A stretch of DNA of 64,000 bases from positions 7,378,001-7,442,000 of the forward strand of contig NZ_CP026652.1 of NCBI RefSeq assembly GCF_002946835.1, written 5' to 3'. Within the stretch, counting starts at the first letter, position 1, and the number at the start of each line of letters is the position of its first letter. This DNA is from Streptomyces dengpaensis (lineage in GTDB: Bacteria; Actinomycetota; Actinomycetes; Streptomycetales; Streptomycetaceae). The notes beneath the pieces were generated by a model that saw only the letters and a program-made list of their open reading frames with translations, had not been told where the DNA came from and made no database searches. A program made the position numbers and the translations under genes. Positions 38,930-49,788 of this stretch are shown in pieces.

Positions 38930-41686
38930 ATGCGCTTTCGCGGGAAGTCCATCCGCCGGAAGATCGTGGCGCTACTCCTCGTGCCGCTGCTGTCCCTGAC
39001 CTCGATCTGGACGTTCGCGACCGTGATCACCGGGCGCGAGGCCAGCCGGCTGTTCAGCGTGGCGGACATCGTCGAGAAGATCGCCCACCCCACCGAGGAC
39101 ACCGTCCGCGTCCTCCAGCAGGAACGCCGTCGGACTCTCGTCCATCTGGCCGATCCCCGCGCCTCCGACGCGCTCGCGGCGCTCAGACGCAGCCAAGCCG
39201 CCACCGACCGCATGGTGGCGAAACTCCGCCAGAACGCCAAGAACAAGGACGTACAAGAGGAGATGGGCGAGGGCACCACGGAGCGCCTCTCCTCCATCCT
39301 GGACGCCCTCCACGGAATCGACTCCCTGCGCCGCAGCGTCGAGGAGGGCACCGTCAACCGGTCCCAGGCTCTCGACCTCTACAACCGCCTGGTCGACCCC
39401 TGTTACGTCCTTCTGGGCAACCTCCATGTCGTCGACAACGCGGAGACGGACAAGCAGAACCGCGCCCTCGTCGGCGTCGCCCGCGCCCGCGAACTCCTCT
39501 CCCGCGAGGACGCCCTCCTCGGCTCCGCACTGGTCGCGAGTCGTCTCACCCGTGACGAAATCCGCGACATCTCCGAGCTCGTGGCCCAGCGCAATCTGCT
39601 CTACGACATCAGCCTGGCCCTGCTGCCCTCCTCGGATCGCGAACGCTTCGAGCGCTACTGGAAGAACGCCGACACGGCGCGTCTGCGCGTGGCCGAGCGG
39701 TCCGTCATGTCCTCCACGCCCGGTTCGCCGCGCGGTGTCACCGCGAAGAGCTGGGACAGCGCGGCCGGACACGTGCTCGACGAACTCGCCACGCTGGACG
39801 ACCAGGCGGGCGAGCGATTCCAGGACCGGGTCCGCCCCGTGGCCATGGGCGTCATCTTCAAGGCGGCCATCGCAGGCGTTCTCGGACTCATCGCCCTGCT
39901 GATCTCACTCTTCATGTCCCTGCGCATCGGCCGGGGCCTCGTCCGCGACCTGCGCCAGCTGCGACTGGAGGCCCACGAGGCGTCCGGCGTGCGGCTGCCC
40001 AGCGTCATGCGCCGCCTCTCCGCCGGCGAACAGGTCGACGTCGAGACCGAAGTGCCGCGCCTGGAGTACGACAAGAACGAGATCGGCGAGGTCGGCCAGG
40101 CCCTCAACACCCTTCAGCGCGCCGCGGTCGAGGCCGCCGTCAAGCAGTCCGAACTGCGCGACGGCGTCTCCGAAGTCTTCGTCAACCTCGCCCGCCGCAG
40201 CCAGGTCCTGCTCCACAAGCAGCTCACCCTGCTCGACACCATGGAGCGCAGGACCGAGGACACCGACGAACTGGCGGACCTGTTCCGCCTCGACCACCTG
40301 ACCACGCGCATGCGCCGCCACGCCGAGGGCCTGGTCATCCTCTCCGGCGCCGCACCGTCCCGGCAGTGGCGCAAGCCGGTGCAGCTCATGGACATCGTCC
40401 GCGCCGCCGTGGCGGAGGTCGAGGACTACGAGCGCATAGAGGTACGGCGTCTGCCGCGCGTCGCCGTCACGGGCCCCGCGGTCGCCGACCTCACCCACCT
40501 CGTCGCCGAACTCCTGGAGAACGCCACGGTGTTCTCACCCCCGCACACGGCCGTCCAGGTCCTCGGTGAGCGGGTCGCCAACGGCTTCACCCTGGAGATC
40601 CACGACCGCGGCCTGGGTATGGCCGCCGAGGCGCTGCTCGACGCCAACCTGCGGCTCGCGGAGACCCCCGAGTTCGAACTCTCCGACACCGACCGGCTCG
40701 GCCTCTTCGTGGTCAGCCGGCTCGCCCAGCGGCAGAACGTTCGCGTTTCCCTCCAGCCCTCCCCGTACGGCGGTACCACCGCCGTCGTGTTCATCCCCGA
40801 CGCACTGCTCACCGACGACGTCCCGGACACCAACGGCATCGGCTTCCGCCTCGACCGCACGCTGCTCACGAAGGAGGGCGAGACCGAGGAGGGCCGCAAG
40901 GCCGCGCTCTCCCACACGCCGGTGCGGATCCCGAGCCTGCCCGCCTCGATCCTGGACGGTCCGGTCGAACTGGAGGCCCCGGTCGACCTGGACACCCTCA
41001 CCGGTTTCCGGGACGCCCTCGACGACGAGGACAGCGAGCGCGGCGGTCTGTTCCGGCCGCGCCCCTCCATCGCCGGTGTCCCCGGCGACCAGCACCAGCA
41101 GGCACGCGACAGCGGCGGCGAGCCCGCGCGCTCGGGCGACGACGACCCTCCGGGCGCCACCCCGGTCCCGCTGCCGCGGCGCAGGGCCCCCAAGCTCGTC
41201 AGTTCGCACGGCCGTCCCGTGACCCGCACGAGGTCCCGGCGCGACGACGTGGACGAGGAACTCGCCCACGACTCCGAGCCGCCCCAAGGCCCGGAGCCGG
41301 TACAGAGCCTGGGACCGGTGCTCCCCCAGCGCACCCGCCGCAGCACCGCGTCCGCGCGCGCGGACGCGATCACCCCCCGCTCCGCGATCACCCCGCGCTC
41401 CGAGGCCACCACGGGAGAGGCAGAATCAGGCGTGGACCCGCTGCCCCGCCGCGTCCGGCAGGCCAATCTGGCCCCACAGTTGAAGGACGGCCCCGAGCGA
41501 CGCGCCGAGCGCGACGAGGCCCGCACCGGCACCGGAGCGAACCTTGCCGAGCGCGACGCCGACGAGGTACGCAGCCGGATGGCCTCGCTCCAGCGCGGCT
41601 GGCAGCGCGGCCGTAAGGAGAACGCCGTGGGCGAGCAGGCCCAGGACGGCACAGTACGAGGAACGACAAAGGGAGACGGTCGATGA
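38930..41686 (+). CDS. conservon sensor histidine-kinase-like protein (CvnA type)
   Basis: A 918-residue membrane sensor. Start at MRFRGKSIRRKIVALLLVPL, preceded by GGGGGAGG. Helix 1 (LLLVPLLSLTSIWTFATVIT) and helix 2 (about 305-325, FKAAIAGVLGLIALLISLFM) flank an extracellular nitrate-sensor (NIT)-like all-helical domain, followed by a HAMP-like linker, a dimerisation region FVNLARRSQVLLHKQLTLLD, and a HATPase with N-box HLVAELLENATVFSPP (Asn531), LEIHDRGLGMA and GLFVVSRLAQRQNVRVSL. It lacks a canonical phospho-His H-box, as usual for CvnA. The C-terminal 300 residues are disordered. It is coupled to cvnB by ATGA. Confidence 0.92.
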   Translation: MRFRGKSIRRKIVALLLVPLLSLTSIWTFATVITGREASRLFSVADIVEKIAHPTEDTVRVLQQERRRTLVHLADPRASDALAALRRSQAATDRMVAKLRQNAKNKDVQEEMGEGTTERLSSILDALHGIDSLRRSVEEGTVNRSQALDLYNRLVDPCYVLLGNLHVVDNAETDKQNRALVGVARARELLSREDALLGSALVASRLTRDEIRDISELVAQRNLLYDISLALLPSSDRERFERYWKNADTARLRVAERSVMSSTPGSPRGVTAKSWDSAAGHVLDELATLDDQAGERFQDRVRPVAMGVIFKAAIAGVLGLIALLISLFMSLRIGRGLVRDLRQLRLEAHEASGVRLPSVMRRLSAGEQVDVETEVPRLEYDKNEIGEVGQALNTLQRAAVEAAVKQSELRDGVSEVFVNLARRSQVLLHKQLTLLDTMERRTEDTDELADLFRLDHLTTRMRRHAEGLVILSGAAPSRQWRKPVQLMDIVRAAVAEVEDYERIEVRRLPRVAVTGPAVADLTHLVAELLENATVFSPPHTAVQVLGERVANGFTLEIHDRGLGMAAEALLDANLRLAETPEFELSDTDRLGLFVVSRLAQRQNVRVSLQPSPYGGTTAVVFIPDALLTDDVPDTNGIGFRLDRTLLTKEGETEEGRKAALSHTPVRIPSLPASILDGPVELEAPVDLDTLTGFRDALDDEDSERGGLFRPRPSIAGVPGDQHQQARDSGGEPARSGDDDPPGATPVPLPRRRAPKLVSSHGRPVTRTRSRRDDVDEELAHDSEPPQGPEPVQSLGPVLPQRTRRSTASARADAITPRSAITPRSEATTGEAESGVDPLPRRVRQANLAPQLKDGPERRAERDEARTGTGANLAERDADEVRSRMASLQRGWQRGRKENAVGEQAQDGTVRGTTKGDGR

Positions 41687-42123
41687 CCGCACCGAAGGCC
41701 GCAGGACCCACCGCGACCGGCAAGGCGTCGGGTGAGCTGAACTGGCTGCTCGACGAACTGGTGGACCGCGTCGCCAGCATCCGCAAGGCGATCGTGCTCT
41801 CCGGTGACGGCCTGCCCATCGGGGCCTCCAAGGACCTGACCAGGGAGGACAGCGAGCACCTGGCCGCCGTGGCCTCCGGATTTCACAGCCTCGCCAAGGG
41901 CGTCGGCCGCCACTTCGAGGCGGGCAGCGTCCGGCAGACGGTCGTCGAGCTGGACGAGGCCTTTCTGTTTGTCACGGCCGCCGGAGACGGCAGCTGTCTC
42001 GCCGTCCTCTCGGACGCCGACTCGGACGTCGGGCAGGTCGCGTACGAGATGACGCTCCTGGTCAAGCGGGTCGGCGCACATCTGGCCGCCACTCCACGCA
42101 CCGATCTGCCTTCGGGCGGGTAG
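41683..42123 (+). CDS. conservon roadblock/LC7 protein (CvnB type)
   Basis: A 146-residue roadblock/LC7-domain protein. Start overlaps the cvnA stop by ATGA. Core LNWLLDELVDRVASIRKAIV, then LSGDGLPIGASKDLTREDSE, HLAAVASGFHSLAKGV and LFVTAAGDGSCLAVLSDADS, the standard LC7 beta-alpha-beta pattern. Roadblock partners act as GTPase-activating or scaffold proteins for the CvnD GTPase, recruiting it to the membrane sensor. Confidence 0.93.
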   Translation: MTAPKAAGPTATGKASGELNWLLDELVDRVASIRKAIVLSGDGLPIGASKDLTREDSEHLAAVASGFHSLAKGVGRHFEAGSVRQTVVELDEAFLFVTAAGDGSCLAVLSDADSDVGQVAYEMTLLVKRVGAHLAATPRTDLPSGG

Positions 42124-42132
42124 TGGGATGAC

Positions 42133-42528
42133 ATGAGCGGAGACCGTCAGAGAACACGCCACTGGTTCGACGACGAGGCCGGACCGGTGGTCCGTCCGTA
42201 CGCCATGACACGGGGCCGCACCACCAGTCCGGCCCAGCACCGCCTCGATCTGATCGCCGTGGTCGTCACGGAATCGCACGCCGACGACCCCGAAGCGGAC
42301 CAGACGCTGTCCCCGGAACACGTGGACATCGTCGAACTCTGCCGCGACGCTCCCCAGTCGGTCGCCGAACTCTCGGCCGAACTCGACCTGCCCGTAGGAG
42401 TGGTACGGGTCCTCATCGGGGACCTGGTGAACGGTGACATGGTCCATGTGACACGGCCTGTACCCCCTGCCGAGTTGCCGGACGAGAGTATTCTGCGCGA
42501 CGTGATCAGCGGCCTCCGGGCGCTCTGA
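42133..42528 (+). CDS. conservon DUF742 protein (CvnC type)
   Basis: A 131-residue DUF742 protein. Begins MSGDRQRTRHWFDDEAGPVV then RPYAMTRGRTTSPAQHRLDL (the RPYALT-GR motif), followed by the winged-helix-like EHVDIVELCRDAPQSVAELS and AELDLPVGVVRVLIGDLVN, and VHVTRP. It completes the cvnABC triad and lies 9 bases after cvnB. The next gene is not cvnD but a hydantoinase gene, 24 bases on. Confidence 0.93.
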   Translation: MSGDRQRTRHWFDDEAGPVVRPYAMTRGRTTSPAQHRLDLIAVVVTESHADDPEADQTLSPEHVDIVELCRDAPQSVAELSAELDLPVGVVRVLIGDLVNGDMVHVTRPVPPAELPDESILRDVISGLRAL

Positions 42529-42552
42529 GCGGGGCGAAAGCGGGGAACAGAC

Positions 42553-45500
42553 GTGACAGGCTGGCAGTTCTGGGTCGACCGAGGCGGCACCTTCACCGAC
42601 ATCGTCGCGCGGCGCCCGGACGGCCGCCTGCTCACGCACAAGCTGCTGTCCGAGAATCCGGCCCGATACGCCGACGCGGCGGTCGCGGGCGTGCGCAAGC
42701 TCCTCGGTGAAGGCGGCGACGGCTCGGACACGGCGGGCGCGCACATCGAGGCCGTCCGCATGGGCACCACCGTCGCCACCAACGCCCTCCTGGAACGCAA
42801 GGGCGAGCGCACCCTCCTCGTCATCACCCGCGGCTTCCGCGACGCCCTGCGCATCGCCTACCAGAACCGCCCGCGCATCTTCGCCCGCGCGATCGAACTG
42901 CCCGGGCTGCTGTACGAACGCGTCGTCGAGGTCGACGAACGGATCGCCGCCGACGGCACCGTGCTGCACGCCCCCGACCTGGACGCCCTCGCCGGGCCAC
43001 TCCAGGAGGCGTACGACTCCGGGATCCGCGCCCTCGCCGTCGTCTGCATGCACAGCCACCTCCACCCCGCCCACGAACAGGCCGTCGGCGAGCTGGCCGC
43101 CCGGGTCGGCTTCCCGCAGATCTCGCTCTCCAGCGAGGTCAGCCCGCTGATGAAGCTCGTGCCACGCGGTGACACAGCCGTCGTCGACGCCTATCTGTCG
43201 CCCGTGCTGCGCCGCTACGTCCAGCACGTCGCTGACGAGCTCCAGGGCGTGCGGCTGATGTTCATGCAGTCCAACGGAGGGCTCGCCGAAGCCGGCCAGT
43301 TCCGCGGCAAGGACGCTATCCTGTCCGGACCCGCGGGCGGCATCGTCGGCATGGCCCGGATGTCGCAGCTGGCCGGCTTCGACCGTGTCATCGGCTTCGA
43401 CATGGGCGGCACGTCCACCGACGTCTCGCACTTCGCGGGCGAGTACGAGCGGGTCTTCACCACCCAGATCGCCGGGGTCCGGCTGCGCGCGCCCATGCTG
43501 GACATCCACACCGTCGCCGCGGGCGGCGGCTCGGTGCTCCACTTCGACGGCTCCCGCTACCGCGTGGGCCCCGACTCGGCGGGCGCCGACCCCGGTCCCG
43601 CCTGCTACCGGGGCGGCGGCCCGCTCACCGTCACCGACGCCAACGTCGCGCTCGGCCGCATCCAGCCCGCCCACTTCCCCAGGGTGTTCGGCCCCGAAGG
43701 GGACCAGCCCCTCGACGACACGCTGGTCCGTGACCGGTTCGCCGCCCTCGCGCGCGAGATCCGCGAGCAGACCGGCGACGAGCGCACCCCCGAGCAGGTC
43801 GCCGAGGGCTACCTCCAGATCGCCGTGGCCAACATCGCCAACGCCATCAAACGGATCTCGGTCCAGAAGGGCCACGACGTCACGCGGTACACGCTGACCA
43901 CTTTCGGCGGCGCGGGCGGCCAGCACGCGTGCATGGTCGCCGACTCGCTCGGCATCCGCACCGTCCTCGTCCCGCCGATGGCCGGCGTGCTGTCCGCCCT
44001 CGGCATCGGACTCGCCGATACGACGGCCATGCGCGAGCAGTCCGTGGAGGCGCCGCTGAAGGCCTCCTCGATGCCCGCCGTCCTGAAGACCGCCGACGAC
44101 CTGGAGGGCGCCGCCCGCGCCGAACTCCTCGCCGAGGACGTGCCCGAGGACCGCATCCAGGTCACCCGGCGCGCCCAGCTCCGCTATGACGGCACGGACA
44201 CGGTGCTCACCGTCGAGCTCACCGAGCCCGACACCATGACCCACGCCTTCGAAGAACGCCATCGCGCCACCTACTCCTTCACCCTCGACCGCCCGGTCGT
44301 CGTGGAAGCCCTTTCCGTAGAAGCCACCGGTCTCACCGAACCCCCCGATCTCTCCGCCCTGGCCGTCCGTGACGACGGCACCGCCTCGCACGGCCCCGCC
44401 GCCCCGGAGACGGTCAGCCTCCACACGGGCGGCGCCTGGCGCGACGTACCCCTGCATCAGCGCGAAGTACTCCCGCCCGGCGAGACCGTGACCGGCCCCG
44501 CGATCATCGCCGAGGCCAGTGCGACGACCGTCGTCGACGACGGCTGGCAGGCCGCGATGACCGACGACGGGCATCTGGTCATGGAACGCGTGGCGGTTAC
44601 GCAGAGTTCCGATCTCGGCACGGAAGCGGACCCCGTTCTCCTCGAGGTCTTCAACAACCTCTTCATGTCCATCGCCGAGCAGATGGGCGCACGACTGGAG
44701 TCCACCGCCCAGTCGGTCAACATCAAGGAACGCCTGGACTTCTCCTGCGCCCTCTTCGACCCCGACGGCAACCTCGTCGCCAACGCCCCCCACATCCCCG
44801 TCCACCTGGGCTCCATGGGCACGAGCGTGAAGGAAGTCATCAGCCGGCGCGGCGACAGCATGCGCCCGGGCGACACATACGCGGTCAACGACCCGTACCA
44901 CGGCGGCACGCACCTCCCCGACGTCACGGTGATCACTCCGGTCTTCGACACGGAGGGTGAGCGGATCCTCTTCTACGTCGCCTCGCGCGGCCATCACGCC
45001 GAGATCGGCGGCATCGCGCCGGGCTCCATGCCGGCGAACAGCCGCACCATCGAGGAGGAGGGCATCCTCTTCGACAACTGGCTGCTCGCCGAGAACGGCA
45101 GCTTCCGCGAGGCCGAGACCTTGACCCTGCTCACCGAGGCGCGCTACCCCTCGCGCAACCCGAAGACCAACCTCGCCGACCTGCGCGCCCAGATCGCCGC
45201 CAACCAGAAAGGCGTCGACGAAGTCGCCCGCATGATCGAGGACTTCGGCCTCGACGTCGTCCAGGCGTACATGAAGCACGTCCAGGACAATGCGGAAGAA
45301 GCGGTGCGCCGCGTTGTCGACGCCCTTGAAGACGGTGAGTTCACCTACGAGACCGACTCGGGCGCCGTCATCCGCGTCCGCGTCTCCGTGGACCGCGAAC
45401 AACGCTCCGCCACCATCGACTTCACCGGCACGTCCGCACAGCTCACCACCAACTTCAACGCGCCCTTCTCCGTGGTCAACGCCGCGGTCCTGTACGTCTT

Positions 45501-46206
45501 CCGCACCCTGGTCGCCGCGGACATCCCGCTCAACGACGGTTGTCTGCGGCCCCTCCGCATCGTCGTGCCACCGGGATCGATGCTCGCCCCCGAGCCACCG
45601 GCCGCCGTCGTCGCGGGCAACGTGGAGACGTCCCAGGCGATCACCGGCGCCCTGTACGCGGCCTTGAGCGTGCAGGCGGAGGGCTCCGGCACCATGAACA
45701 ACGTCACGTTCGGCAACGAGCGGTACCAGTACTACGAGACCGTGGCCTCCGGATCGGGCGCGGGCGACGGCTTCCCCGGCGCGCCCGTCGTACAGACCCA
45801 CATGACCAACTCGCGGCTCACGGACCCCGAGGTACTGGAGTGGCGACTGCCGGTCCACCTCGACGAGTTCGCGGTCCGGCGCGGCAGCGGTGGCGCCGGC
45901 CGCTGGCGGGGCGGGGACGGCGCCGTACGCCGTATCCGGTTCCACGAGCCTATGACCGTCTCCACGCTCTCCCAGCACCGCCGGGTGCCGCCCTACGGCA
46001 TGGCGGGCGGCGAGCCCGGAGCCCTCGGGGCCAACCGGGTGGAGCGCGCGGACGGCACGGCCACCGAACTTGGCGGAAGTGATGCGGCGGACGTCGGCCC
46101 CGACGACGTACTCGTCATCGAAACCCCCGGCGGCGGGGGCTACGGCCCACCGCCGAACGACCCCCATCAAGCAGGAGAAGAGATCGATGATCTTCGGGCG
46201 TTCTGA
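42553..46206 (+). CDS. 5-oxoprolinase/hydantoinase, HyuA-HyuB fused form, inside conservon
   Basis: A 1217-residue ATP-dependent hydrolase with the architecture of eukaryotic OPLAH: HyuA half (about 1-680) starting [20 protein letters not shown], with [16 protein letters not shown], an acetate-kinase-like [20 protein letters not shown] and [19 protein letters not shown]; HyuB half (about 690-1217) with [60 protein letters not shown] and [20 protein letters not shown] start with GGGGAACAG. It hydrolyses 5-oxoproline or a hydantoin using ATP. It lies 24 bases after cvnC and its stop overlaps the cvnD start by 20 bases, so it is embedded in the signalling operon. Confidence 0.92.
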   Translation: MTGWQFWVDRGGTFTDIVARRPDGRLLTHKLLSENPARYADAAVAGVRKLLGEGGDGSDTAGAHIEAVRMGTTVATNALLERKGERTLLVITRGFRDALRIAYQNRPRIFARAIELPGLLYERVVEVDERIAADGTVLHAPDLDALAGPLQEAYDSGIRALAVVCMHSHLHPAHEQAVGELAARVGFPQISLSSEVSPLMKLVPRGDTAVVDAYLSPVLRRYVQHVADELQGVRLMFMQSNGGLAEAGQFRGKDAILSGPAGGIVGMARMSQLAGFDRVIGFDMGGTSTDVSHFAGEYERVFTTQIAGVRLRAPMLDIHTVAAGGGSVLHFDGSRYRVGPDSAGADPGPACYRGGGPLTVTDANVALGRIQPAHFPRVFGPEGDQPLDDTLVRDRFAALAREIREQTGDERTPEQVAEGYLQIAVANIANAIKRISVQKGHDVTRYTLTTFGGAGGQHACMVADSLGIRTVLVPPMAGVLSALGIGLADTTAMREQSVEAPLKASSMPAVLKTADDLEGAARAELLAEDVPEDRIQVTRRAQLRYDGTDTVLTVELTEPDTMTHAFEERHRATYSFTLDRPVVVEALSVEATGLTEPPDLSALAVRDDGTASHGPAAPETVSLHTGGAWRDVPLHQREVLPPGETVTGPAIIAEASATTVVDDGWQAAMTDDGHLVMERVAVTQSSDLGTEADPVLLEVFNNLFMSIAEQMGARLESTAQSVNIKERLDFSCALFDPDGNLVANAPHIPVHLGSMGTSVKEVISRRGDSMRPGDTYAVNDPYHGGTHLPDVTVITPVFDTEGERILFYVASRGHHAEIGGIAPGSMPANSRTIEEEGILFDNWLLAENGSFREAETLTLLTEARYPSRNPKTNLADLRAQIAANQKGVDEVARMIEDFGLDVVQAYMKHVQDNAEEAVRRVVDALEDGEFTYETDSGAVIRVRVSVDREQRSATIDFTGTSAQLTTNFNAPFSVVNAAVLYVFRTLVAADIPLNDGCLRPLRIVVPPGSMLAPEPPAAVVAGNVETSQAITGALYAALSVQAEGSGTMNNVTFGNERYQYYETVASGSGAGDGFPGAPVVQTHMTNSRLTDPEVLEWRLPVHLDEFAVRRGSGGAGRWRGGDGAVRRIRFHEPMTVSTLSQHRRVPPYGMAGGEPGALGANRVERADGTATELGGSDAADVGPDDVLVIETPGGGGYGPPPNDPHQAGEEIDDLRAF

Positions 46207-46792
46207 GCGCGGCAAGCCCCCGGTCGAGCCCGTCACGCTCAAGATCCTGGTGGCCGGCGGCTTCGGTGTGGGCAAGACGACCTTGGTCGGCGCGGTCAGC
46301 GAGATCAAACCGCTGCGCACGGAAGAGGTGCTCACGGAGGCGGGCCGGCCCATCGACGACACCAGTGGTGTGGAGGGCAAGCACACCACCACCGTCGCGA
46401 TGGACTTCGGGCGCATCACGCTCCGCGAGGACCTGGTGCTCTACCTCTTCGGGACGCCCGGGCAGGACCGCTTCTGGTTCCTGTGGGACGAGCTGGCGAG
46501 TGGCTCCCTGGGTGCCGTCGTGCTCGCCGACACCCGCCGCCTGGAGGACTGCTTCGCGGCCGTCGACTACTTCGAGCGGCGCTCCATACCCTTCGTGGTC
46601 GGCGTCAACTGCTTCGAGGGCGCCGCCCGTTACGCCGCCGACGACGTCCGTCAGGCCCTTGACCTGAACCCCGGTGTGCCGGTCGTGCTCTGCGACGCGC
46701 GGGAGCGCGAGTCGGTCAAGGAGGTCCTCATCGGCGTCGTCCAGCACGCGATGGCGTACGCGGCCGACCGCCGCCAGGCCGTCACGACCTGA
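46187..46792 (+). CDS. conservon small GTPase (CvnD type)
   Basis: A 201-residue Ras-like GTPase. The start ATG at 46187 lies within the last 20 bases of the hydantoinase gene and follows GCAGGAGAAG. G1 (P-loop) [20 protein letters not shown], residues 24-32; G3 [19 protein letters not shown]4 position [10 protein letters not shown], where the NKxD is replaced by NCFE as in other CvnD proteins. It cycles with the roadblock protein to transmit the CvnA signal. The 3' end enters a 38-bp tandem repeat. Confidence 0.93.
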   Translation: MIFGRSERGKPPVEPVTLKILVAGGFGVGKTTLVGAVSEIKPLRTEEVLTEAGRPIDDTSGVEGKHTTTVAMDFGRITLREDLVLYLFGTPGQDRFWFLWDELASGSLGAVVLADTRRLEDCFAAVDYFERRSIPFVVGVNCFEGAARYAADDVRQALDLNPGVPVVLCDARERESVKEVLIGVVQHAMAYAADRRQAVTT

Positions 46793-46880
46793 CGCGGGCG
46801 TACGGTCCCCTTCAGGCCGTCGCGACCTGATGCAGGCGTACGGTCCCCTCCAGGCCGTCACGACCCTGGCACAGGTACGG
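46775..46880 (+). repeat. 38-bp tandem repeat, about 2.8 copies, spanning cvnD stop codon
   Basis: CAGGCCGTCACGACC (with one change in copy 2) recurs at 46775, 46813 and 46851, 38 bases apart, each followed by a GCGTACGG/GGTACGG block. The first copy encodes the last residues of CvnD and its TGA stop. Confidence 0.8.
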
Positions 46881-46911
46881 CCCGTACCCCCGCCGACCGG
46901 GGTACGGGCCG
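46878..46911. terminator. bidirectional terminator between cvnD and glpK
   Basis: Perfect 13-bp stem CGGCCCGTACCCC / GGGGTACGGGCCG with an 8-base loop, between the convergent conservon and glycerol-kinase operons. Confidence 0.75.
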
Positions 46912-46969
46912 CAGTCATGGCACGCGCGCGTGGCTCGCGCGAGGCGCACGCGCGCGTGGACCCCTGTTT

Positions 46970-48490
46970 TCAGCTGACGTCGTCCTCGTGCCAGCCGAAG
47001 CTCTTCTCCACCGCCTTGCGCCAGCTGTGGTACTCGCGGTCGCGTACGGAAGCCTCCATGGTCGGCGTCCACTCGACATCCTTCTGCCAGTGCGACTTCA
47101 GCTCGTCGAGGTCGTTCCACACACCCGTCGCGAGCCCGGCCGCGTATGCCGCGCCCAGGCAGGTCGTCTCGGAGACCTTCGGACGGATCACCGGCACCCC
47201 GAGGACATCGGCCTGGTGCTGCATCAGCAGATTGTTCTTGGTCATGCCGCCGTCCACCTTCAGGGTGGTGATCTGCACCCCGGAGTCCTGGTACATGGCG
47301 TCGACGACCTCGCGCGTCTGCCAGCTGGTCGCCTCCAGGACCGCGCGAGCGAGGTGCCCCTTCGTGACGTACCGGGTGAGCCCGGTGACGACACCGCGCG
47401 CGTCGGAGCGCCAGTACGGCGCGAACAGGCCCGAGAACGCGGGCACGATGTACGCCCCGCCGTTGTCCTCGACGCTCGCCGCCAGCGTCTCGATCTCGTC
47501 TGCCGAACGGATGATGCCGAGCTGGTCGCGGAACCACTGCACCAGCGCCCCGGTGATCGCGATCGACCCTTCGAGGCAGTAGACCGGCGCCTCGGTGCCG
47601 ATCTTGTACCCCATGGTCGTCAACAGCCCGCTCTTCGAGGGTACGGGCCGGTTACCGGTGTTGAGCAGTAGGAAACTGCCCGTGCCGTACGTGTTCTTCG
47701 CCGTCCCCACGTCGTAGCAGGCCTGCCCGAACACCGCCGCCTGCTGGTCGCCGAGAGCAGACGCGACGGGGACACCCGAGAGCTGGCCCACGGCGGTGCC
47801 GTACACCTCCGAGGAGGACCTGATCTCGGGTAGGACCGCTTCGGGGACGTTCATCGCGGAGAGGATGGACGGGTCCCACTGGAGTGTCTCCAGGTTCATC
47901 AGCATGGTGCGCCCGGCGTTGGTCACGTCGGTGACGTGCTGCCCGCCGTCCGTGCCGCCGGTGAGGTTCCAGATCAGCCAGGAGTCGATGGTGCCGAAGG
48001 CGATCTCCCCGCGCTCGGCCCGCGCGCGCAGCCCCGGGACGTTGTCCAGCAGCCAGGCGGCCTTGGGCCCGGAGAAGTAGCTGGCCAGCGGCAGTCCTGT
48101 CTGCTCGCGGAAGCGGTCCTGCCCGTCCGAGCCGCCCAGTTCGTTGCAGAGCGCGGACGTTCGGGTGTCCTGCCAGACGATCGCGTTGTGCACGGGCTTG
48201 CCGGTCGCGCGGTCCCACAGGACGGTCGTCTCGCGCTGGTTGGTGATGCCGAGCGCGCTGAGCTGGTCGGCGCGCAGCCCGGCCTTGGCGATCGCGCCCG
48301 CGACCACCGCCTGCACCTTGGACCAGATCTCGGTGGCGTCGTGTTCCACCCAGCCCGGTTTCGGGAATATCTGGCGGTGCTCTCGCTGGTCGACGGCGAC
48401 GATGGCACCGTCCTGGTTGAAGATGATGCAGCGGCTTGAGGTGGTGCCCTGGTCGATTGCGGCGACGTACTTTTCGGCATGGTCCGTCAT
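46970..48490 (-). CDS. glpK: glycerol kinase
   Basis: A 506-residue FGGY kinase phosphorylating glycerol to glycerol-3-phosphate. Start at [20 protein letters not shown], preceded by GAAGGGGACG; the ATG 18 codons upstream has none. Signature motifs: [20 protein letters not shown] (phosphate loop), [27 protein letters not shown] ... [30 protein letters not shown] and the FGGY signature [20 protein letters not shown]. All are intact. It lies 13 bases downstream of the facilitator gene and forms a glpFK operon. Confidence 0.96.
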   Translation of the reverse strand: MTDHAEKYVAAIDQGTTSSRCIIFNQDGAIVAVDQREHRQIFPKPGWVEHDATEIWSKVQAVVAGAIAKAGLRADQLSALGITNQRETTVLWDRATGKPVHNAIVWQDTRTSALCNELGGSDGQDRFREQTGLPLASYFSGPKAAWLLDNVPGLRARAERGEIAFGTIDSWLIWNLTGGTDGGQHVTDVTNAGRTMLMNLETLQWDPSILSAMNVPEAVLPEIRSSSEVYGTAVGQLSGVPVASALGDQQAAVFGQACYDVGTAKNTYGTGSFLLLNTGNRPVPSKSGLLTTMGYKIGTEAPVYCLEGSIAITGALVQWFRDQLGIIRSADEIETLAASVEDNGGAYIVPAFSGLFAPYWRSDARGVVTGLTRYVTKGHLARAVLEATSWQTREVVDAMYQDSGVQITTLKVDGGMTKNNLLMQHQADVLGVPVIRPKVSETTCLGAAYAAGLATGVWNDLDELKSHWQKDVEWTPTMEASVRDREYHSWRKAVEKSFGWHEDDVS

Positions 48491-48503
48491 GACGTCCCCT
48501 TCG

Positions 48504-49244
48504 TCAGAAGGCTGCGTTGTAGATCGCGGCCCCGATGGCGGCACCCGCGATCGGGCCGACCACCGGGATCCAGGAGTAACTCCACTCCGAGGTGCCCTTG
48601 TTGGGAATCGGCAGCAGCGCGTGGGTGAGGCGCGGCCCCAGGTCGCGGGCCGGGTTGATGGCGTACCCGGTGGGGCCGCCGAGTGAGAGGCCGATGCCGA
48701 CGACGAGGAGGGAGATGAGCAGGACGGGCAGGCCCGCGTCGCCGATGCCCGCGACGTGCTTGTCCCCGCCGACCAGCCCGAGGATGGGCAGCATCAGGGC
48801 GGCGGTGGCGATGATCTCGGTCATCAGGTTCTGCACGGGGTTGTTGATCTCGGGCCGCGTCGAGAAGATCCCCAGCGTCTCGATGGCCTTGTCCTTTTCG
48901 GAGTTGAGGTTGAACTGGCCGAGGTAGAGCAGCCAGCAGAGCGTGGCCCCGATGATGGCTCCGGCGAACTGTCCGAGGAAGTAGAAAGGTACGTCCTCCC
49001 ACTTCGTGGAGCCCTCGATCGCGAAGCCGATGGTCACCGCCGGGTTGATCTGGCCTCCGGACAGCGGTGCCGCGGTGTATGCGCCGGCGAGTACGCCGAG
49101 ACCCCATCCGAAGGCGATGGCCACCCAGCCCGCGCCCTGTGCCTTGGACTTGTTGAGGGTGACGGCGGCGCACACTCCCGCGCCGAACAGGATCAGAATG
49201 GCGGTGCCGATCAACTCGCCGACAAAGATGTGTCCGTTGCTCAT
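48504..49244 (-). CDS. glpF: glycerol uptake facilitator (aquaglyceroporin)
   Basis: A 246-residue six-helix MIP channel. First NPA box [16 protein letters not shown]; second NPA box [20 protein letters not shown]. The Asp-Leu-Gly-Pro-Arg after the second NPA (NPARDLGPR) marks the glycerol-facilitator branch. Start ATG preceded by AGGAGCC. First gene of the glpF-glpK operon. There is no GylR-type regulator gene next to it. Confidence 0.95.
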   Translation of the reverse strand: MSNGHIFVGELIGTAILILFGAGVCAAVTLNKSKAQGAGWVAIAFGWGLGVLAGAYTAAPLSGGQINPAVTIGFAIEGSTKWEDVPFYFLGQFAGAIIGATLCWLLYLGQFNLNSEKDKAIETLGIFSTRPEINNPVQNLMTEIIATAALMLPILGLVGGDKHVAGIGDAGLPVLLISLLVVGIGLSLGGPTGYAINPARDLGPRLTHALLPIPNKGTSEWSYSWIPVVGPIAGAAIGAAIYNAAF

Positions 49245-49785
49245 GGCGGCTCCTAGGTCCTCGCCCGGGGCGATCCTCCCCGGGCCACCGTGCAGGGTGC
49301 GTTTCCCATGGCCACTTCAGCCGGAGGCAGGGGGTCCCGCGCCCCGCCCGGCGTCCGTGACGAGCGTGCCTTCGCAGCGGAATCGCCCGTGGGGGACGGC
49401 CTTGGGTGCAGGTCGGAGACCCGAGCGGCGCGGTGCATGAAGACGCCCGAATGCGGCGATGCCGACTGACACCCGGAAGTGTTCACCGGTGCCCAAGGGG
49501 CGTCAAGGTCGCGGACGGCAACGCTTCGAAGGCCGCAAAGGGGGCGTGGGGCGATGGCCGCCGGGGTGGGCCCTTCCCTGCCGATGCCGGGTTCCTGGAC
49601 TGCGGATCGGTCATTGCCGGGCCTTGCCCCGCCTTGGCGTCGGCGTCGCCACGGCATTGACGTCGGTTGCGACGGGGCCTCGGTCGCGGCGGCGGGCTCC
49701 GTCGCGGCGGCGGCCTCGGTTTCCCAAGGTGCCGGTCGGCTGGCCCGCGGAGTCAGCTGGCGCGGAGTCAGCCGGTCAGTCGGAG
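49245..49785. other. intergenic region between glpF and the c-di-GMP gene, no supported gene
   Basis: About 540 bases. It includes the glpF promoter region near its left end. Open frames here are Arg/Pro-rich shadows. Short GGAGTCAGC-type repeats near 49748-49788 adjoin the stop of the next minus-strand gene. I see no other element. Confidence 0.5.
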
Positions 49786-49788
49786 TCA
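49748..49788 (-). repeat. three dispersed 8-bp repeats starting at a stop codon
   Basis: On the minus strand TGACTCCG occurs at 49788, 49770 and 49755. The first TGA is the stop of the GGDEF/EAL gene. Spacing is 18 and 15 bases, so this is a looser example than the other stop-proximal repeats. Confidence 0.5.

Noticed and set aside
40426..46419. A 1997-aa minus-strand open frame covering the conservon
   Set aside because: High-GC antisense shadow of the cvnA, cvnB, cvnC and hydantoinase genes. It has no domains and a repetitive Gly/Ala/Arg/Val composition.
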